Shown here: positions 26,845 to 36,879 of the stretch, in pieces
How positions within the stretch are numbered: position 1 is the stretch's first letter
How the letters are laid out: each line of letters begins with the position of its first letter
DNA from: Ruminococcus sp.
GTDB lineage: Bacteria; Bacillota; Clostridia; Oscillospirales; Ruminococcaceae
Assembly: GCA_018376535.1 (NCBI GenBank)
Contig: JAHABC010000003.1
Coordinates: 1-64,000, forward strand
Length of the DNA stretch: 64,000 nucleotides
Direction of reading: 5' to 3'
The notes under the pieces: model-generated
What the model was told of the DNA's origin: nothing
What the model saw: the letters and a program-made list of their open reading frames with translations, nothing else
Database searches by the model: none
Made by a program: the position numbers and the translations under genes

Positions 26845-29800
26845 ATGAAAAACATATTAAGAAAGTTATCAATATTTCTATCGTTAGCCATGGTTATTAG
26901 TGGTATGGGAATGTATAGCATATCTAACGATAGTACTATGCAAGTATCCGCAGTAGGAAATCCCATAGTAGAAAAGCTAGACCGTGGAATTACTGCTATA
27001 AATACTGGTAACGGAATGTTAGTAAGTTGGAGGTATCTGGCTAATGATACCGAAAATACTACTTTCAAACTATATCGCAATGACGAACTTATATACACTA
27101 GCGAAAAGGATATGTCTACTTGCTATCTTGATAAAGACGGTTCAGCTAGTAGTGTATATCGTGTGGATAGTATTGAAAATGGTTCTGTTAAGAGTTCAGA
27201 AACTTGTACCTTAATAAGTAACAATTCTTATTTCGATATTCCTATGGACGTTCCAAAGGCTCAAACTAGTGGAGTTTCTTACAGTCCAAACGATTGCACC
27301 GTGGGTGACGTAGATGGCGATGGTCAATATGAAATATTCGTCAAGTGGGACCCATCAAACTCTAAGGATAACTCTCAAAAAGGGAAAACTGACAAGGTCT
27401 TTATAGATTGCTATAAGTTAGATGGTTCTAAACTTTGGCGTATCGACTTAGGAGTAAATATCCGTGCTGGAGCACATTACACTCAAATGTTGGTCGCAGA
27501 CTTCGACTCCGATGGAAAAGCCGAACTCATCTGTAAAACTGCTGACGGTACTATCGATGGTACTGGCGTTACTATCGGTGATGGCTCTAAAGATTACCGA
27601 AACTCTAGTGGATACGTCCTAACTGGTAGTGAGTTCTTAACTCTATTCGATGGTGCTACTGGTAAGGCTTTAGATACCATCAACTATAAACCTGAACGTG
27701 GTACTGTTTCCAAATGGGGCGATAAGTATGGAAATCGTGTGGATAGATTTCTTGGTGCTGTAGCATATCTTGATGGCGAACACCCTAGTGCTATAACCGT
27801 TCGTGGATACTATACTCGCATGACTGCTTGTGCTTACGATGTTAAAGATAAAAAGTTAGTCGAACGTTGGTACTTCGATACTGGAAATGACTCTTCTAAA
27901 GATGGTTATGGTGATGGCAATCACAACTGTATGCCTGCCGACGTAGATGGTGATGGTAAACAAGAGTTAATCCTAGGTAGTACTTGTCTTGATGATGACG
28001 GCTCTGTACTTTGGTGTTACAATAAAGGTCATGGCGATGCTATGCATCTAGGAGATTTATTGCCTAATAGAAAAGGTCTTGAACTTTGGATTTGTCATGA
28101 AGATAAACCTTATGGAGTATCTTTATTAGACGCTTCTAATGGTAAAGTTATCTTTCATAAAGACGGCTCTGATGATACTGGTAGATGTTGTGCCGACAAC
28201 GTCTGGGCGGGTAACGATGGTGCTGAATTTTGGGGCTTAAACAATGATGTCTTTGATGCTGATGGAAATACTCTATCGTGTCGTAGACCTGCCATAAACT
28301 TCCTAAGCTACTGGGACGGCGACCTTGAACGTGAAATATTAGATGGCTACACCGATAGTCCTGCAACTATCAGTAAAATGCAAGACGATGGTAAGTTGAC
28401 TACCCTACTATCTACTGATGGTTTCTACACTTGTAATACTACTAAAGGAACTCCATGTTTATCGGCTGACCTATTCGGCGATTGGCGTGAAGAACTAATA
28501 GTTCGTGCTAGTGATAGCAAATCTATTAGAATATACACCACCAACTATGAAACTGATTACAGAATTACTACTTTAATGCATGATGCTCAATATAGAAATC
28601 AAGTAGCAGGACAGAATATAGCATACAATCAACCACCACACGCAAGTTTTTATCTAGGTTCAGACCAACCACTTCCCGATAGACCTAACGTAACCGTATT
28701 AAATGCTGATACTCCACAAACTCCAGTTGAACCCGAAGAAACTCTAAAAGGTGCTACTCTAACCGATGGTGCTATCTTCACGATACAAAATGTAAATAGT
28801 GGCTTATATATGGAAGTAGAAGGAGGCACTCAAGCCATTGGAACTAACGTTCAACAATGGGGTGCAGATAGTCCATCTGCACACAATACTTGGAGAGTCT
28901 TATCTGCGGGTGATGGTTATTACTATCTATATTCGCAAATTGGCGACAAGATAACATATCTACTAGACTTAGACTTCGGAAAAGCTGATGATGGTACTAA
29001 CATTCAAATATACACTAATACTAAAGCAGATGCTCAACAGTTCAAATTTATTCAAAATGACGATGGCTCTTACTATATTTTAACTAAATCTTCCAAAGAT
29101 AAAAGTTGTCTTACTGTTCAAGATAGTTCTACTAAGAGTGGTGCTAATATAATGCAATCCAAGTTAGAAAAATCCGATGCTCAAAAGTGGAAACTAACTC
29201 AAGTACAACCTCTAGGAAACGCCATAGATACAGATTACACCTACATGATTAAAAATGTAAACAGTGGTTTATATCTTGAAGTAGCTAACGCATCTGCTGA
29301 AGATGGCTCTAACGTTCAACAGTGGAACGCCTCTAATAGTGAAAATCATAACACATGGAAGTTAGTATCTGCTGGTGATGGTTATTACTATTTCTATTCA
29401 ATGTTGGAAGATGGAAACACCTTCTTACTAGATGTCGCTGATGGAAAATCTGCTAGTGGAACGAACGTTCAAATATCAAAAGAGAACAAGACAAGTTCTC
29501 AACTATTCAAGTTAGTAGCCAATCCAGATGGAACTTATAACATAGTAACTAAGGCATCTAAAGATAGTTGTGCATTAGATGTAAATGCTAAATCTAAAGA
29601 AGATGGTGCTAATATTAGTCAATATACATCTAAGAATAGTACCAATCAACAATGGATTTTTGAAAAGGTATCTTTAATTGATGAGCCTATAACTCCACCT
29701 ACTGAAATAGTCGGAGATGTAAACAAAGATGGTTCTACAAACTATCTTGATTTACTTGAACTAAAAAAGGTTATATTAGGAATATCCAGTATATCACAAG

Positions 29801-29883
29801 ATTTCAACTATGATGTAAATAAGGATAGTTCTATAAATATTCAAGATTTAATCACTTTAAAAGATATTATCTTAAAGAAATAA
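26845..29883 (+). CDS. secreted PL11 rhamnogalacturonan lyase with two ricin-type domains and an atypical dockerin
   Basis: A 1012-residue enzyme. A signal peptide (about 1-35) is followed by a PL11 catalytic propeller (about 40-615): VEKLDRGITAINTGNGMLVSWRYL opens it, and Asp-rich calcium loops such as GDVDGDGQYEIFVKWDPS, VADFDSDGKAELI and PADVDGDGKQELILG follow. PL11 cleaves the rhamnogalacturonan I backbone. Two ricin-B-like lectin domains of about 135 residues (IQNVNSGLYMEV and IKNVNSGLYLEV) come next. The C-terminal dockerin differs from the others here: the loops read NKDGSTNYLDLLELKKVILG and NKDSSINIQDLITLKDIIL, without KSND. I prefer the ATG at 26845 over an in-frame TTG at 26800 that lies in the promoter. 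Confidence 0.93.
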   Translation: MKNILRKLSIFLSLAMVISGMGMYSISNDSTMQVSAVGNPIVEKLDRGITAINTGNGMLVSWRYLANDTENTTFKLYRNDELIYTSEKDMSTCYLDKDGSASSVYRVDSIENGSVKSSETCTLISNNSYFDIPMDVPKAQTSGVSYSPNDCTVGDVDGDGQYEIFVKWDPSNSKDNSQKGKTDKVFIDCYKLDGSKLWRIDLGVNIRAGAHYTQMLVADFDSDGKAELICKTADGTIDGTGVTIGDGSKDYRNSSGYVLTGSEFLTLFDGATGKALDTINYKPERGTVSKWGDKYGNRVDRFLGAVAYLDGEHPSAITVRGYYTRMTACAYDVKDKKLVERWYFDTGNDSSKDGYGDGNHNCMPADVDGDGKQELILGSTCLDDDGSVLWCYNKGHGDAMHLGDLLPNRKGLELWICHEDKPYGVSLLDASNGKVIFHKDGSDDTGRCCADNVWAGNDGAEFWGLNNDVFDADGNTLSCRRPAINFLSYWDGDLEREILDGYTDSPATISKMQDDGKLTTLLSTDGFYTCNTTKGTPCLSADLFGDWREELIVRASDSKSIRIYTTNYETDYRITTLMHDAQYRNQVAGQNIAYNQPPHASFYLGSDQPLPDRPNVTVLNADTPQTPVEPEETLKGATLTDGAIFTIQNVNSGLYMEVEGGTQAIGTNVQQWGADSPSAHNTWRVLSAGDGYYYLYSQIGDKITYLLDLDFGKADDGTNIQIYTNTKADAQQFKFIQNDDGSYYILTKSSKDKSCLTVQDSSTKSGANIMQSKLEKSDAQKWKLTQVQPLGNAIDTDYTYMIKNVNSGLYLEVANASAEDGSNVQQWNASNSENHNTWKLVSAGDGYYYFYSMLEDGNTFLLDVADGKSASGTNVQISKENKTSSQLFKLVANPDGTYNIVTKASKDSCALDVNAKSKEDGANISQYTSKNSTNQQWIFEKVSLIDEPITPPTEIVGDVNKDGSTNYLDLLELKKVILGISSISQDFNYDVNKDSSINIQDLITLKDIILKK

Positions 29884-29894
29884 TATCCATAAGA

Positions 29895-29936
29895 TATAAA
29901 AAATCTCTCAGCTAACTAGTTGAGAGATTTTTTTAT
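29895..29936. terminator. bidirectional terminator between the PL11 gene and the B12 operon
   Basis: AAAAAATCTCTCA pairs with TGAGAGATTTTTTT around a loop containing GCTAACTAG. T-runs occur on both strands between two convergent genes. Confidence 0.88.
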
Positions 29937-29955
29937 TATGTAATATTAAGATAAT

Positions 29956-32013
29956 CTACTTAGTTTGAAAGCTATCAATTAAACCTAATAGATACTTTTT
30001 AAGTAATAGTAAATCGTTAGATTTAACTTCACCATCTTGAGTAACATCTGCATTAGCTAGAGCTTGTTTAGATAAATCATCTAAACCTAGTAGATACTTT
30101 TTAAGTGCTAATAAATCATTAGATTTAACATCATTATCACCATTAATATCGCCTAATACAGTAACTTCTATTACTGAAGGTTCTTTAGTGGTAGTAGTAA
30201 CATCATTAGATGTTGTAGTATCTTCGGTAGTAGTAGTTATATCAGCAGATGTTGTAGTATCTTCAGTAGTGGTAGTTACATCAGCAGATGTTGTAGTATC
30301 TTCAGTAGATTTAACTACATCACTATAATCATATAGAGATTTTTTATTATTTAAAAATCTATTATACGCAGTTAAAGAATAACCAATCTGTTCAGTAGTC
30401 ATGCCATCAATATTGCTATTTAGTTGAAATTTAAAAGATACATTATCATTATCAACTGTAGCGAAGTTCATCAAATAAGATAGTATAGTATCACCATCAT
30501 CAGTAATAAATCTAGTATCTTTAAGAGCATCTATATTTAGCATAGATAAAGCACACAATACTTGAGTAGCACTACATGGATTTTCTTTTCCCCAACTAGC
30601 ATATCCACCATCTTTACATTGTACATTAGCAAGTAAGTCTACAGCCTTATCTACAGCAGATTTAACCTTATCATTAGTAGAATAGTATGGAGCTAAAGCC
30701 TGTAAAGTCATAGCAGTCATATCCACATCATAATTAGAACCACCAAAAGTCCAACCACCATCTTCAAGTTGCTTAGATAGTACATACTCAAGCAGTTTTT
30801 CACGACTATTTTGAGTTTTATCTTCAGCACAAGTAGGGATTTCATACTTACAAGTATCTAGTGCAAGTAGACCATATATAGCACCATTTAAACCTTGTTT
30901 AACAGTAAAATCGTAATCAGCAAGTGGAGATACTAAGTCATAGCCCTCATAATTAGAGGCATCGTAACCTAAAGCAGATAGTGCTAAGATAACTCTTTCA
31001 TAATCTGTAGCCTTATTGGTACTTAATAGACCATCATCACTAGCTAAATTATCATTTAGATTTTTAAGATACTTATTCTTAAAAGTTTCGGTCATATTAC
31101 CAGAACGTGCTAGTTGAATAACAGCCCATTCGCCACCTACAGAACCAACTGTTGGATTTTCAACATTATTTAATAAGTAATTAGATACACCATCTTCTAA
31201 GAAATCTATAGTATATCCTATATCCTTAATATCACCATTTAGATATTTTTCTACAGAAGTATTCAAATCTTTAGTAACAGTAGATATATCTTCAACACTA
31301 GATTTAAAATCTATAGCAACCTTATAAGCGTCATCATAAGAAGTTCCAGAATAGCCATAGTAATTAGCATAAGCCATAGCAGAATACAAATCAGATTTAT
31401 CATGAGTATCAACCATAGCACTTGTATTCCAGCCATCATAACCTAAATCTGCACCGTAACCGTAAGCCGAGAAAACCCAACGTATTACAACATTTCCATC
31501 AGAAAGATTTGCACCAGAAGTTACATCTACTGTTTTAGATTCATCATCAATTATTTCAAAGCTATCCATACCAACAGAAGCTGAAATATCATTTACTCTA
31601 TAAAGCCAACCTGACATATTAGAATAGTCAAACTCACCTAATACATCATCAGAGTTAGTATCCTCATGATTATTTAAAAAAGTTTCATTTTCCAAAAGCC
31701 AATCTGGAAAAGTAACATTACCTGTATCAGCACCCTTTATTCCAGATAGATATCCACTACTACCTTCTATTTCTACTCCTAAATCGTTAAAGAGTCTTTC
31801 AGTAATAGTATAAACGGTATCATTATCTTCATACTCTACTAAAGTTGGTTGTATAAAATAACCCTGTCCTAAAATAGAAGTATCTACCAATACAGTAACA
31901 TAGTTTTTATTGTCTACAGTTTCAGCCACTGTGGACAATGGCATAAATGATACAGTTTGCATTGCTAGAGTTAAACCAGCTAATGCAGAAATCAATCTTG
32001 TTGAAAACTTCAT
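29956..32013 (-). CDS. secreted transcobalamin-like protein (DUF4430 + alpha/alpha barrel) with dockerin
   Basis: A 685-residue protein, last in the riboswitch operon. After a signal peptide, residues about 35-175 match DUF4430, the family that resembles the C-terminal beta domain of transcobalamin (MSGWLYRVND; VIRWVFSAYGYGADLGYDGW). Residues about 190-560 form prenyltransferase/squalene-cyclase-type helical repeats (LEYVLSKQLEDGGWTFGG; ANVQCKDGGYASWG), as in the alpha6/alpha6 barrel of intrinsic factor and transcobalamin. Three 13-residue Thr repeats lead to a two-loop dockerin with KSNDLL. The same two folds form B12-binding proteins in animals, and the gene context is B12 uptake, so I infer a cellulosome-docked corrinoid binder. 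The start at 32013 follows TTTGGAGG. Confidence 0.85.
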   Translation of the reverse strand: MKFSTRLISALAGLTLAMQTVSFMPLSTVAETVDNKNYVTVLVDTSILGQGYFIQPTLVEYEDNDTVYTITERLFNDLGVEIEGSSGYLSGIKGADTGNVTFPDWLLENETFLNNHEDTNSDDVLGEFDYSNMSGWLYRVNDISASVGMDSFEIIDDESKTVDVTSGANLSDGNVVIRWVFSAYGYGADLGYDGWNTSAMVDTHDKSDLYSAMAYANYYGYSGTSYDDAYKVAIDFKSSVEDISTVTKDLNTSVEKYLNGDIKDIGYTIDFLEDGVSNYLLNNVENPTVGSVGGEWAVIQLARSGNMTETFKNKYLKNLNDNLASDDGLLSTNKATDYERVILALSALGYDASNYEGYDLVSPLADYDFTVKQGLNGAIYGLLALDTCKYEIPTCAEDKTQNSREKLLEYVLSKQLEDGGWTFGGSNYDVDMTAMTLQALAPYYSTNDKVKSAVDKAVDLLANVQCKDGGYASWGKENPCSATQVLCALSMLNIDALKDTRFITDDGDTILSYLMNFATVDNDNVSFKFQLNSNIDGMTTEQIGYSLTAYNRFLNNKKSLYDYSDVVKSTEDTTTSADVTTTTEDTTTSADITTTTEDTTTSNDVTTTTKEPSVIEVTVLGDINGDNDVKSNDLLALKKYLLGLDDLSKQALANADVTQDGEVKSNDLLLLKKYLLGLIDSFQTK
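30190..30308 (-). repeat. three near-identical linker repeats before the dockerin
   Basis: Three 39-nt units encode the 13-residue block EDTTTSADVTTTT with one or two changes. They form a flexible Thr-rich spacer between the barrel and the dockerin. Confidence 0.85.
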
Positions 32014-32116
32014 AAAAATAAACCTCCAAAAATTAAAAATAATGTAATCTAGTAGCATAGTAAATCTATGGAAATACTAGATTTATATACGACATCATAA
32101 ACATACAAAAACCCCC

Positions 32117-32800
32117 TTAATTTTTAAGTAGATTATATTTAATCTTTAAACGTTCTATCTTGCTAACCATGGGATTGGTTATAATATACAAAAATACTGC
32201 CGTGGATACTGCATGAACTAAATCGAATGGCACTCCTGATACTATATAGGATAGTATTATCTTTAAACTCAAACTAGAGGAGTACATCAAAGCAGATGAG
32301 AAGTTTAATATAGCACCATATAGTATAAAGGTTATCAAAAAGCCGAATATCATCAATTTATACTTAGATATCTTTTTATTGTAGAAAGCATATCCAGATA
32401 TTAAGCCTATTAATCCCCATGCAAACATTTGAAACGGCGTCCAAGGGCCTTGCGAAAATATAAAGTTTGATATAAATGCTGATAACATTCCTACTAACAT
32501 ACCACTTTCAGCCCCTAGAGTTATTCCTGCAATTATAACTATCGCCGTAACTGGCTTGAATTGTGGCAACCAATAGAAAGCCGTTCTACCTATGACCGCA
32601 ATAGCTATTAAAGATGCTATTAAAACTATCTCACGAACCTTTAACTTTCTACCAGTAGATTTAACTAATAATATCATAGATACTATCATTAAAGCTATGC
32701 TAACCATGTAATAATATCTGTTACCAGTCATTACGCCTACAGCTATACAAGATATCATTAATACTAAAGATACAATCATGTAACTAATAAACCTTTCCAT
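32117..32800 (-). CDS. cbrT: ECF transporter S component, cobalamin type (CbrT-like)
   Basis: A 227-residue membrane protein with about seven hydrophobic segments. The central block FKPVTAIVIIAGITLGAESGMLVGMLSAFISNFIFSQG and PWTPFQMFAWGLIGLISGY is typical of ECF S components of the CbrT group, which bind and import cobalamin. It overlaps the ECF ATPase gene by 17 nt and lies in an operon headed by a cobalamin riboswitch, which supports B12 or its precursors as substrate. No strong RBS is visible, which fits translational coupling. Confidence 0.87.
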   Translation of the reverse strand: MERFISYMIVSLVLMISCIAVGVMTGNRYYYMVSIALMIVSMILLVKSTGRKLKVREIVLIASLIAIAVIGRTAFYWLPQFKPVTAIVIIAGITLGAESGMLVGMLSAFISNFIFSQGPWTPFQMFAWGLIGLISGYAFYNKKISKYKLMIFGFLITFILYGAILNFSSALMYSSSLSLKIILSYIVSGVPFDLVHAVSTAVFLYIITNPMVSKIERLKIKYNLLKN

Positions 32801-34337
32801 TAAAATCGTTAGAAATTAGATATCCTTTATTCTGTCTGCCCAAAATTCTGCCAATAGATGTAGTAAAGTATCTGTTATTGGATAGTATTTCTCTAGGAGA
32901 ACCATCTGAAACTATTTCACCTTGAAACATTACTATTAGTCTGTCGGCGACCTCGAAAGTAAAATCGACATCATGAGATACTATTACTATGGTTTTACCT
33001 CTAGCAGATAGTTCTTTTATTATGCTTTTAAAGATATCTTTTCTATTAACATCTAAGCAATGAGTAGGCTCATCAAAGACTATTATATTGGTATCCAGTA
33101 GAAGTATCTTAGCGATAGCAGACATTTGTTGTTCACCACCAGATAAATCAAATGGGTGACTATCTTTAAAAGATGATAATTGCATACTACTAAGCATATC
33201 AAGAATTATATCATCTGGAATAGGCAAACCGTTTAATCTAGTAGATTTTAAATCTTCAAATAGAGTACTCTTGCAGAATACAGTTTGAACATCTTGAGGT
33301 AGACAAGTTATAGTATCTAAGACTTTAATCTTGCCATATTTAGATTTAATAGCACCTACCATTAAAGACATCAAAGTAGACTTTCCAGAGCCATTTGCTC
33401 CGATTATGCAAGTAATTTGATTGGAAAAGAGTTTCAAATCTATGCCATTTAATACATCGGGATTATCACGAGAGTATCTAAAATAAAGATGTTTAATATC
33501 CACTTTTAAAGTTTTTTCGTTAGTGGTTGCATCTTTAGATACTATTTGTGAATAGTTTCTAGTTAAGAACTCTTTTCTAAAGTTGCCAGTTATCAACATA
33601 TTAGATGTAAAGTTTTCATAGTAAGCAACCTTAATATATGATGGCAAGTACGGAATAGCCTCTGCACTTTTAGATATATCTTCCTTAGATGTATCTTTAA
33701 ATATAGAGCCATCTTGCATAAATATTAACCTATCGGCATAGGAGAAGATGTAATCAAGGGAATGTTCGGTGATTATAATAGTTATGCCTAACTCTTGATT
33801 TAATCTTTTTATTACGCTCATGAACTCATTAACGGATATAGGGTCTAATTGAGAAGTAGGTTCATCTAATATTAATATATCGGGGTCTGTAACCATAACA
33901 GATGCTAAAGCTAAAATCTGTTTCTGTCCACCAGATAACTCATTTACTGATTTATTATACCAACCATCTATACCGAAGTAGGTAGCTATCTCCATAACCT
34001 TAGAACGTATCAGTTTAGATGGCATTGCAAAATTTTCCAAACCAAAAGCAAGTTCATGCCAAACCTTGTCGGTTACTATTTGATTATTCACATTTTGAGC
34101 AACATATCCAACCTTACCCATTGGAACTTTATCCATAGGTTGATTATCAATAAGAACTTCTCCCGACTTCTCACCAGTAGGAGCAGTTGGCAACATTTGA
34201 CGTATTAAAGTAGTCTTGCCACACCCAGATTTTCCAAATATAACTACAAATTCGCCCATATTAATATTTAAATTTATATCTTTTAAGATATCCTTGCTCA
34301 TTGGATACTTAAAAGAAAAATTTTTATACTCTACCAT
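32784..34337 (-). CDS. ECF transporter double ATPase (EcfA-EcfA' fusion)
   Basis: A 517-residue cytoplasmic protein with two complete ABC ATPase domains. Domain one has Walker A GKSGCGKTT, signature LSGGQKQ and Walker B ILILDEPT. Domain two has GANGSGKST, LSGGEQQ and IIVFDEPT. It powers the ECF importer together with EcfT and the S component. The start at 34337 follows AAAGGA and overlaps the ecfT stop by 7 nt. An upstream in-frame start at 34379 lies deep in ecfT. Confidence 0.95.
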   Translation of the reverse strand: MVEYKNFSFKYPMSKDILKDINLNINMGEFVVIFGKSGCGKTTLIRQMLPTAPTGEKSGEVLIDNQPMDKVPMGKVGYVAQNVNNQIVTDKVWHELAFGLENFAMPSKLIRSKVMEIATYFGIDGWYNKSVNELSGGQKQILALASVMVTDPDILILDEPTSQLDPISVNEFMSVIKRLNQELGITIIITEHSLDYIFSYADRLIFMQDGSIFKDTSKEDISKSAEAIPYLPSYIKVAYYENFTSNMLITGNFRKEFLTRNYSQIVSKDATTNEKTLKVDIKHLYFRYSRDNPDVLNGIDLKLFSNQITCIIGANGSGKSTLMSLMVGAIKSKYGKIKVLDTITCLPQDVQTVFCKSTLFEDLKSTRLNGLPIPDDIILDMLSSMQLSSFKDSHPFDLSGGEQQMSAIAKILLLDTNIIVFDEPTHCLDVNRKDIFKSIIKELSARGKTIVIVSHDVDFTFEVADRLIVMFQGEIVSDGSPREILSNNRYFTTSIGRILGRQNKGYLISNDFNGKVY

Positions 34338-35194
34338 CTTTTTAAATCCTTTAAAGTTAAGATTGTTGGAATTAAACACATAACTAGATATGCACCCTCA
34401 AAGATATACATTTTAACATCGAAAGATACACTTAACTTAGTAGTATAACTATAGGTAGCATATTTAGATGTTATAAACATTAAAATATCCATAGAGGCTA
34501 TTATTATTAGAACTACTATATCCATATATTTAAATCTAATTGGGTGATAAGCTGTTCTATGTTTTTTGTAGCCAAATCCACGACACTTCATAGTATCGGA
34601 AGTTTCTATAGCGTTTTCCAAAGCCCAAGTTATAAGTATGGATATACAGTTTACGGATATTATTATCTTACGAATAAAGTTAGCCTTTTTGATATCGTTA
34701 CCTAGACAACTTTGTGATATAAATATCTCTTTTAGTTTTGCCTTGTAGCGTGGAATAAATCTCATAGCCATGGATATAACTAATGATATTTCAGGTGAAA
34801 GATATCCAGTAACCACCAAAATTTTATCAGATGTTAAAACTCTATTTACCGATAAGAACCACATTATAACGGTTAAGTATAGCGTTCCTAGAGCCACTCC
34901 ATACGCAATAGACTCCAAAGTTATGGGATTACTATTTAAATAGATTAATATGGTTTCTCCCTTATGATTAAACGCAACATTGACTATCGTAACGAATATC
35001 ATGAAAGGTATTCCAGCAAGAATATACTTTAAGATATCATTTTTACGGAATATTATTCCACTAGATATCGCTCCTATTAAAGATATAATCAATGTTAAAG
35101 GGTGCAAGTTCAAAGATACCACACATATCACCGATACAAAGTATACTGTAGCTACTATTGGGTGATATCTATCTAAAATACTATAAGTGTTCAT
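34331..35194 (-). CDS. ecfT: ECF transporter T component (EcfT)
   Basis: A 287-residue membrane protein with about six hydrophobic segments. The coupling-helix region contains MAMRFIPRYKAKLKEI and the Ala-Arg-Gly-type motif appears as MKCRGFG. EcfT links the S component to the ATPases. Its ATG overlaps the preceding stop codon as TAATG at 35194, so the genes are translationally coupled. Its placement in the B12 operon suggests a dedicated, group I-like ECF module rather than a shared one. Confidence 0.92.
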   Translation of the reverse strand: MNTYSILDRYHPIVATVYFVSVICVVSLNLHPLTLIISLIGAISSGIIFRKNDILKYILAGIPFMIFVTIVNVAFNHKGETILIYLNSNPITLESIAYGVALGTLYLTVIMWFLSVNRVLTSDKILVVTGYLSPEISLVISMAMRFIPRYKAKLKEIFISQSCLGNDIKKANFIRKIIISVNCISILITWALENAIETSDTMKCRGFGYKKHRTAYHPIRFKYMDIVVLIIIASMDILMFITSKYATYSYTTKLSVSFDVKMYIFEGAYLVMCLIPTILTLKDLKRW

Positions 35195-36522
35195 TAGCTG
35201 ACTGCTCCCATAACGCAACCCACATCTTGACCTAGGTCGCAAGTATAACAGAACACTATGTTATCTCCTTGAGCCAACATATATCTGCTACAACCGTAGT
35301 TAGGAAACCAATCATTTACGGAGTACATCCACCCAGATAGCGAACCACAATCGAACTCATACAGATTATTAATACCCTCTATATACACCGAATTGTACAT
35401 TGGAGTAAATGAACATTCCATTTGAATACCATTCTTTTCAGTTTCTCTAGCGAGTACATCGTATACGGATTCACCCTCATAGAATATAACTTCTTGACAG
35501 TCAAATATTATGCCATCGTTAGGAACGTACTGTTCTTTACCAGAAGTCAAGCTATCCATATTGTTAAGAATGGTATCACATTTAATAGTAAGATAGCAAG
35601 TATAATAGTCATCATAAGTGATAGTAACGTCATCAGGTTCTACTGGTAGAGGTTTTCCACTAGGAACTGGGTCTGTTTTGAAGTCATCTTGAGAGATTTG
35701 TGAACCATCGGAAAGCACTCTTTTAGGAGGAATATTTTCATTAGATATAACATTATCATTTTCGCTTGGAACTTCTTGAATAGAAGTTTCAGTACTATTA
35801 GATGTAGTAGCATTGGTAGTAATCTTAGATGATGTAGTAACGGTAGTATTAGTAGTAGTCTTAACTGTAGAAGTTTCACTTGATGTAGTATCTAAAGTAG
35901 TAGTAGTATCTGTAGGTGCAGATGTAGTAGTATCGATGTTAGTAGTCTGTTGAGTTGTAACAGTAGTTTGATTTTCTTTATCAGCAGTGATTACATACAC
36001 ACATGATGTATCATTTACTGCATAGGTTATTGAGTAGTCATCATCTACAAGATTGTATGCCATATTTATTTCAGTAAAAGTATCATTAGATGTATCAAGT
36101 TTATATAGTTTAAAATCTTGAAGTTTTTCCTCATTAGATATATATACTGTCAAAGTAGGATATCCATTTAGATGCAAACTTTTTGGGAAATAGTAAGAAC
36201 AAAAGTAATCCGATTTCAAACTACTTTGAATTATGCTATTGTAATCGGAAGTGAATATTAAACTCAAGTCAGTACTTTGACAATCTGTAAGCATATTTTG
36301 AGAGTAAAACCATTGATACTTAAAGCCATCGGATTGACCATCTATAGTCAAGCTACCAGAGTAATCTTTGTAATCTAAGGCGTTGAAGTTATCAGTAGTA
36401 ATTTGAGTGTTCGGCTTGTAGATTTTAATACTAAACACACATACCAACGCAATAACAATCAAGATTAATACAGGTACGATATACTTTAAATTATGTTTTA
36501 CAAAATAGATAACATTTTTCAT
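35194..36522 (-). CDS. membrane-anchored DUF4430 (transcobalamin-like) protein
   Basis: A 442-residue surface protein. One N-terminal transmembrane helix (about 12-34), then a beta-rich domain of about 150 residues, a long Thr/Ser linker (about 190-255), a Pro/Asp segment, and a C-terminal DUF4430 domain (about 310-442; VPNDGIIFDCQEVIFYEGESVYDVL; GSLSGWMYSVNDWFPNYG). With no lipobox or cleavage site it should stay anchored by its helix. I infer a corrinoid receptor at the membrane that passes ligand to the ECF complex. The start at 36522 follows GAGGTG. The upstream in-frame ATG at 36537 overlaps that site. Confidence 0.84.
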   Translation of the reverse strand: MKNVIYFVKHNLKYIVPVLILIVIALVCVFSIKIYKPNTQITTDNFNALDYKDYSGSLTIDGQSDGFKYQWFYSQNMLTDCQSTDLSLIFTSDYNSIIQSSLKSDYFCSYYFPKSLHLNGYPTLTVYISNEEKLQDFKLYKLDTSNDTFTEINMAYNLVDDDYSITYAVNDTSCVYVITADKENQTTVTTQQTTNIDTTTSAPTDTTTTLDTTSSETSTVKTTTNTTVTTSSKITTNATTSNSTETSIQEVPSENDNVISNENIPPKRVLSDGSQISQDDFKTDPVPSGKPLPVEPDDVTITYDDYYTCYLTIKCDTILNNMDSLTSGKEQYVPNDGIIFDCQEVIFYEGESVYDVLARETEKNGIQMECSFTPMYNSVYIEGINNLYEFDCGSLSGWMYSVNDWFPNYGCSRYMLAQGDNIVFCYTCDLGQDVGCVMGAVS

Positions 36523-36536
36523 ATAATAGCACCTCA

Positions 36537-36797
36537 TTAAGCGTTATTTTTAGATTTAAACTCACGTTTACGAATTTTAGTTCTAATTCGTTTTAGGTGA
36601 CGCTTTTCCAAGATGTCATCATTACGAGGAGGTTTAACTCCAGCGACTTCCAAAGCTCTAGGCCAAGGGCCAAAAAAAGATTTTATCATCATAACTTGAT
36701 AGTCTGAGAAATCCGAACGTTTAGGAAGTCTATCCAATTGGATAAACTTTTGTTTTAAAAGTTCAAGACATTGTTCTCTAGTAAGTTTTTCATTCAT
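36537..36797 (-). CDS. small protein with an HNH-associated (homing-endonuclease repeat-like) fold
   Basis: An 86-residue basic protein, first gene after the cobalamin riboswitch. The core REQCLELLKQKF, LDRLPKRSDF and FFGPWPRALEVAGVKPP matches the pattern of the homing-endonuclease-associated repeat (helix, GRxPTRxDF, FGSWxxALxxAG), a small DNA-binding helical motif, here as one copy with a very basic tail (RHLKRIRTKIRKREFKSKNN). It may be a DNA-binding regulator, which is inference. The start at 36797 follows GGGGGAA at 11 nt. The next gene's site overlaps its end. Confidence 0.72.
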   Translation of the reverse strand: MNEKLTREQCLELLKQKFIQLDRLPKRSDFSDYQVMMIKSFFGPWPRALEVAGVKPPRNDDILEKRHLKRIRTKIRKREFKSKNNA

Positions 36798-36879
36798 AAA
36801 GATGTATTCCCCCAAAAAAATGACATAAAAAATCCACTTCACATACAGATTAGTGAAATGGTACAGCATCTGAATTTAA

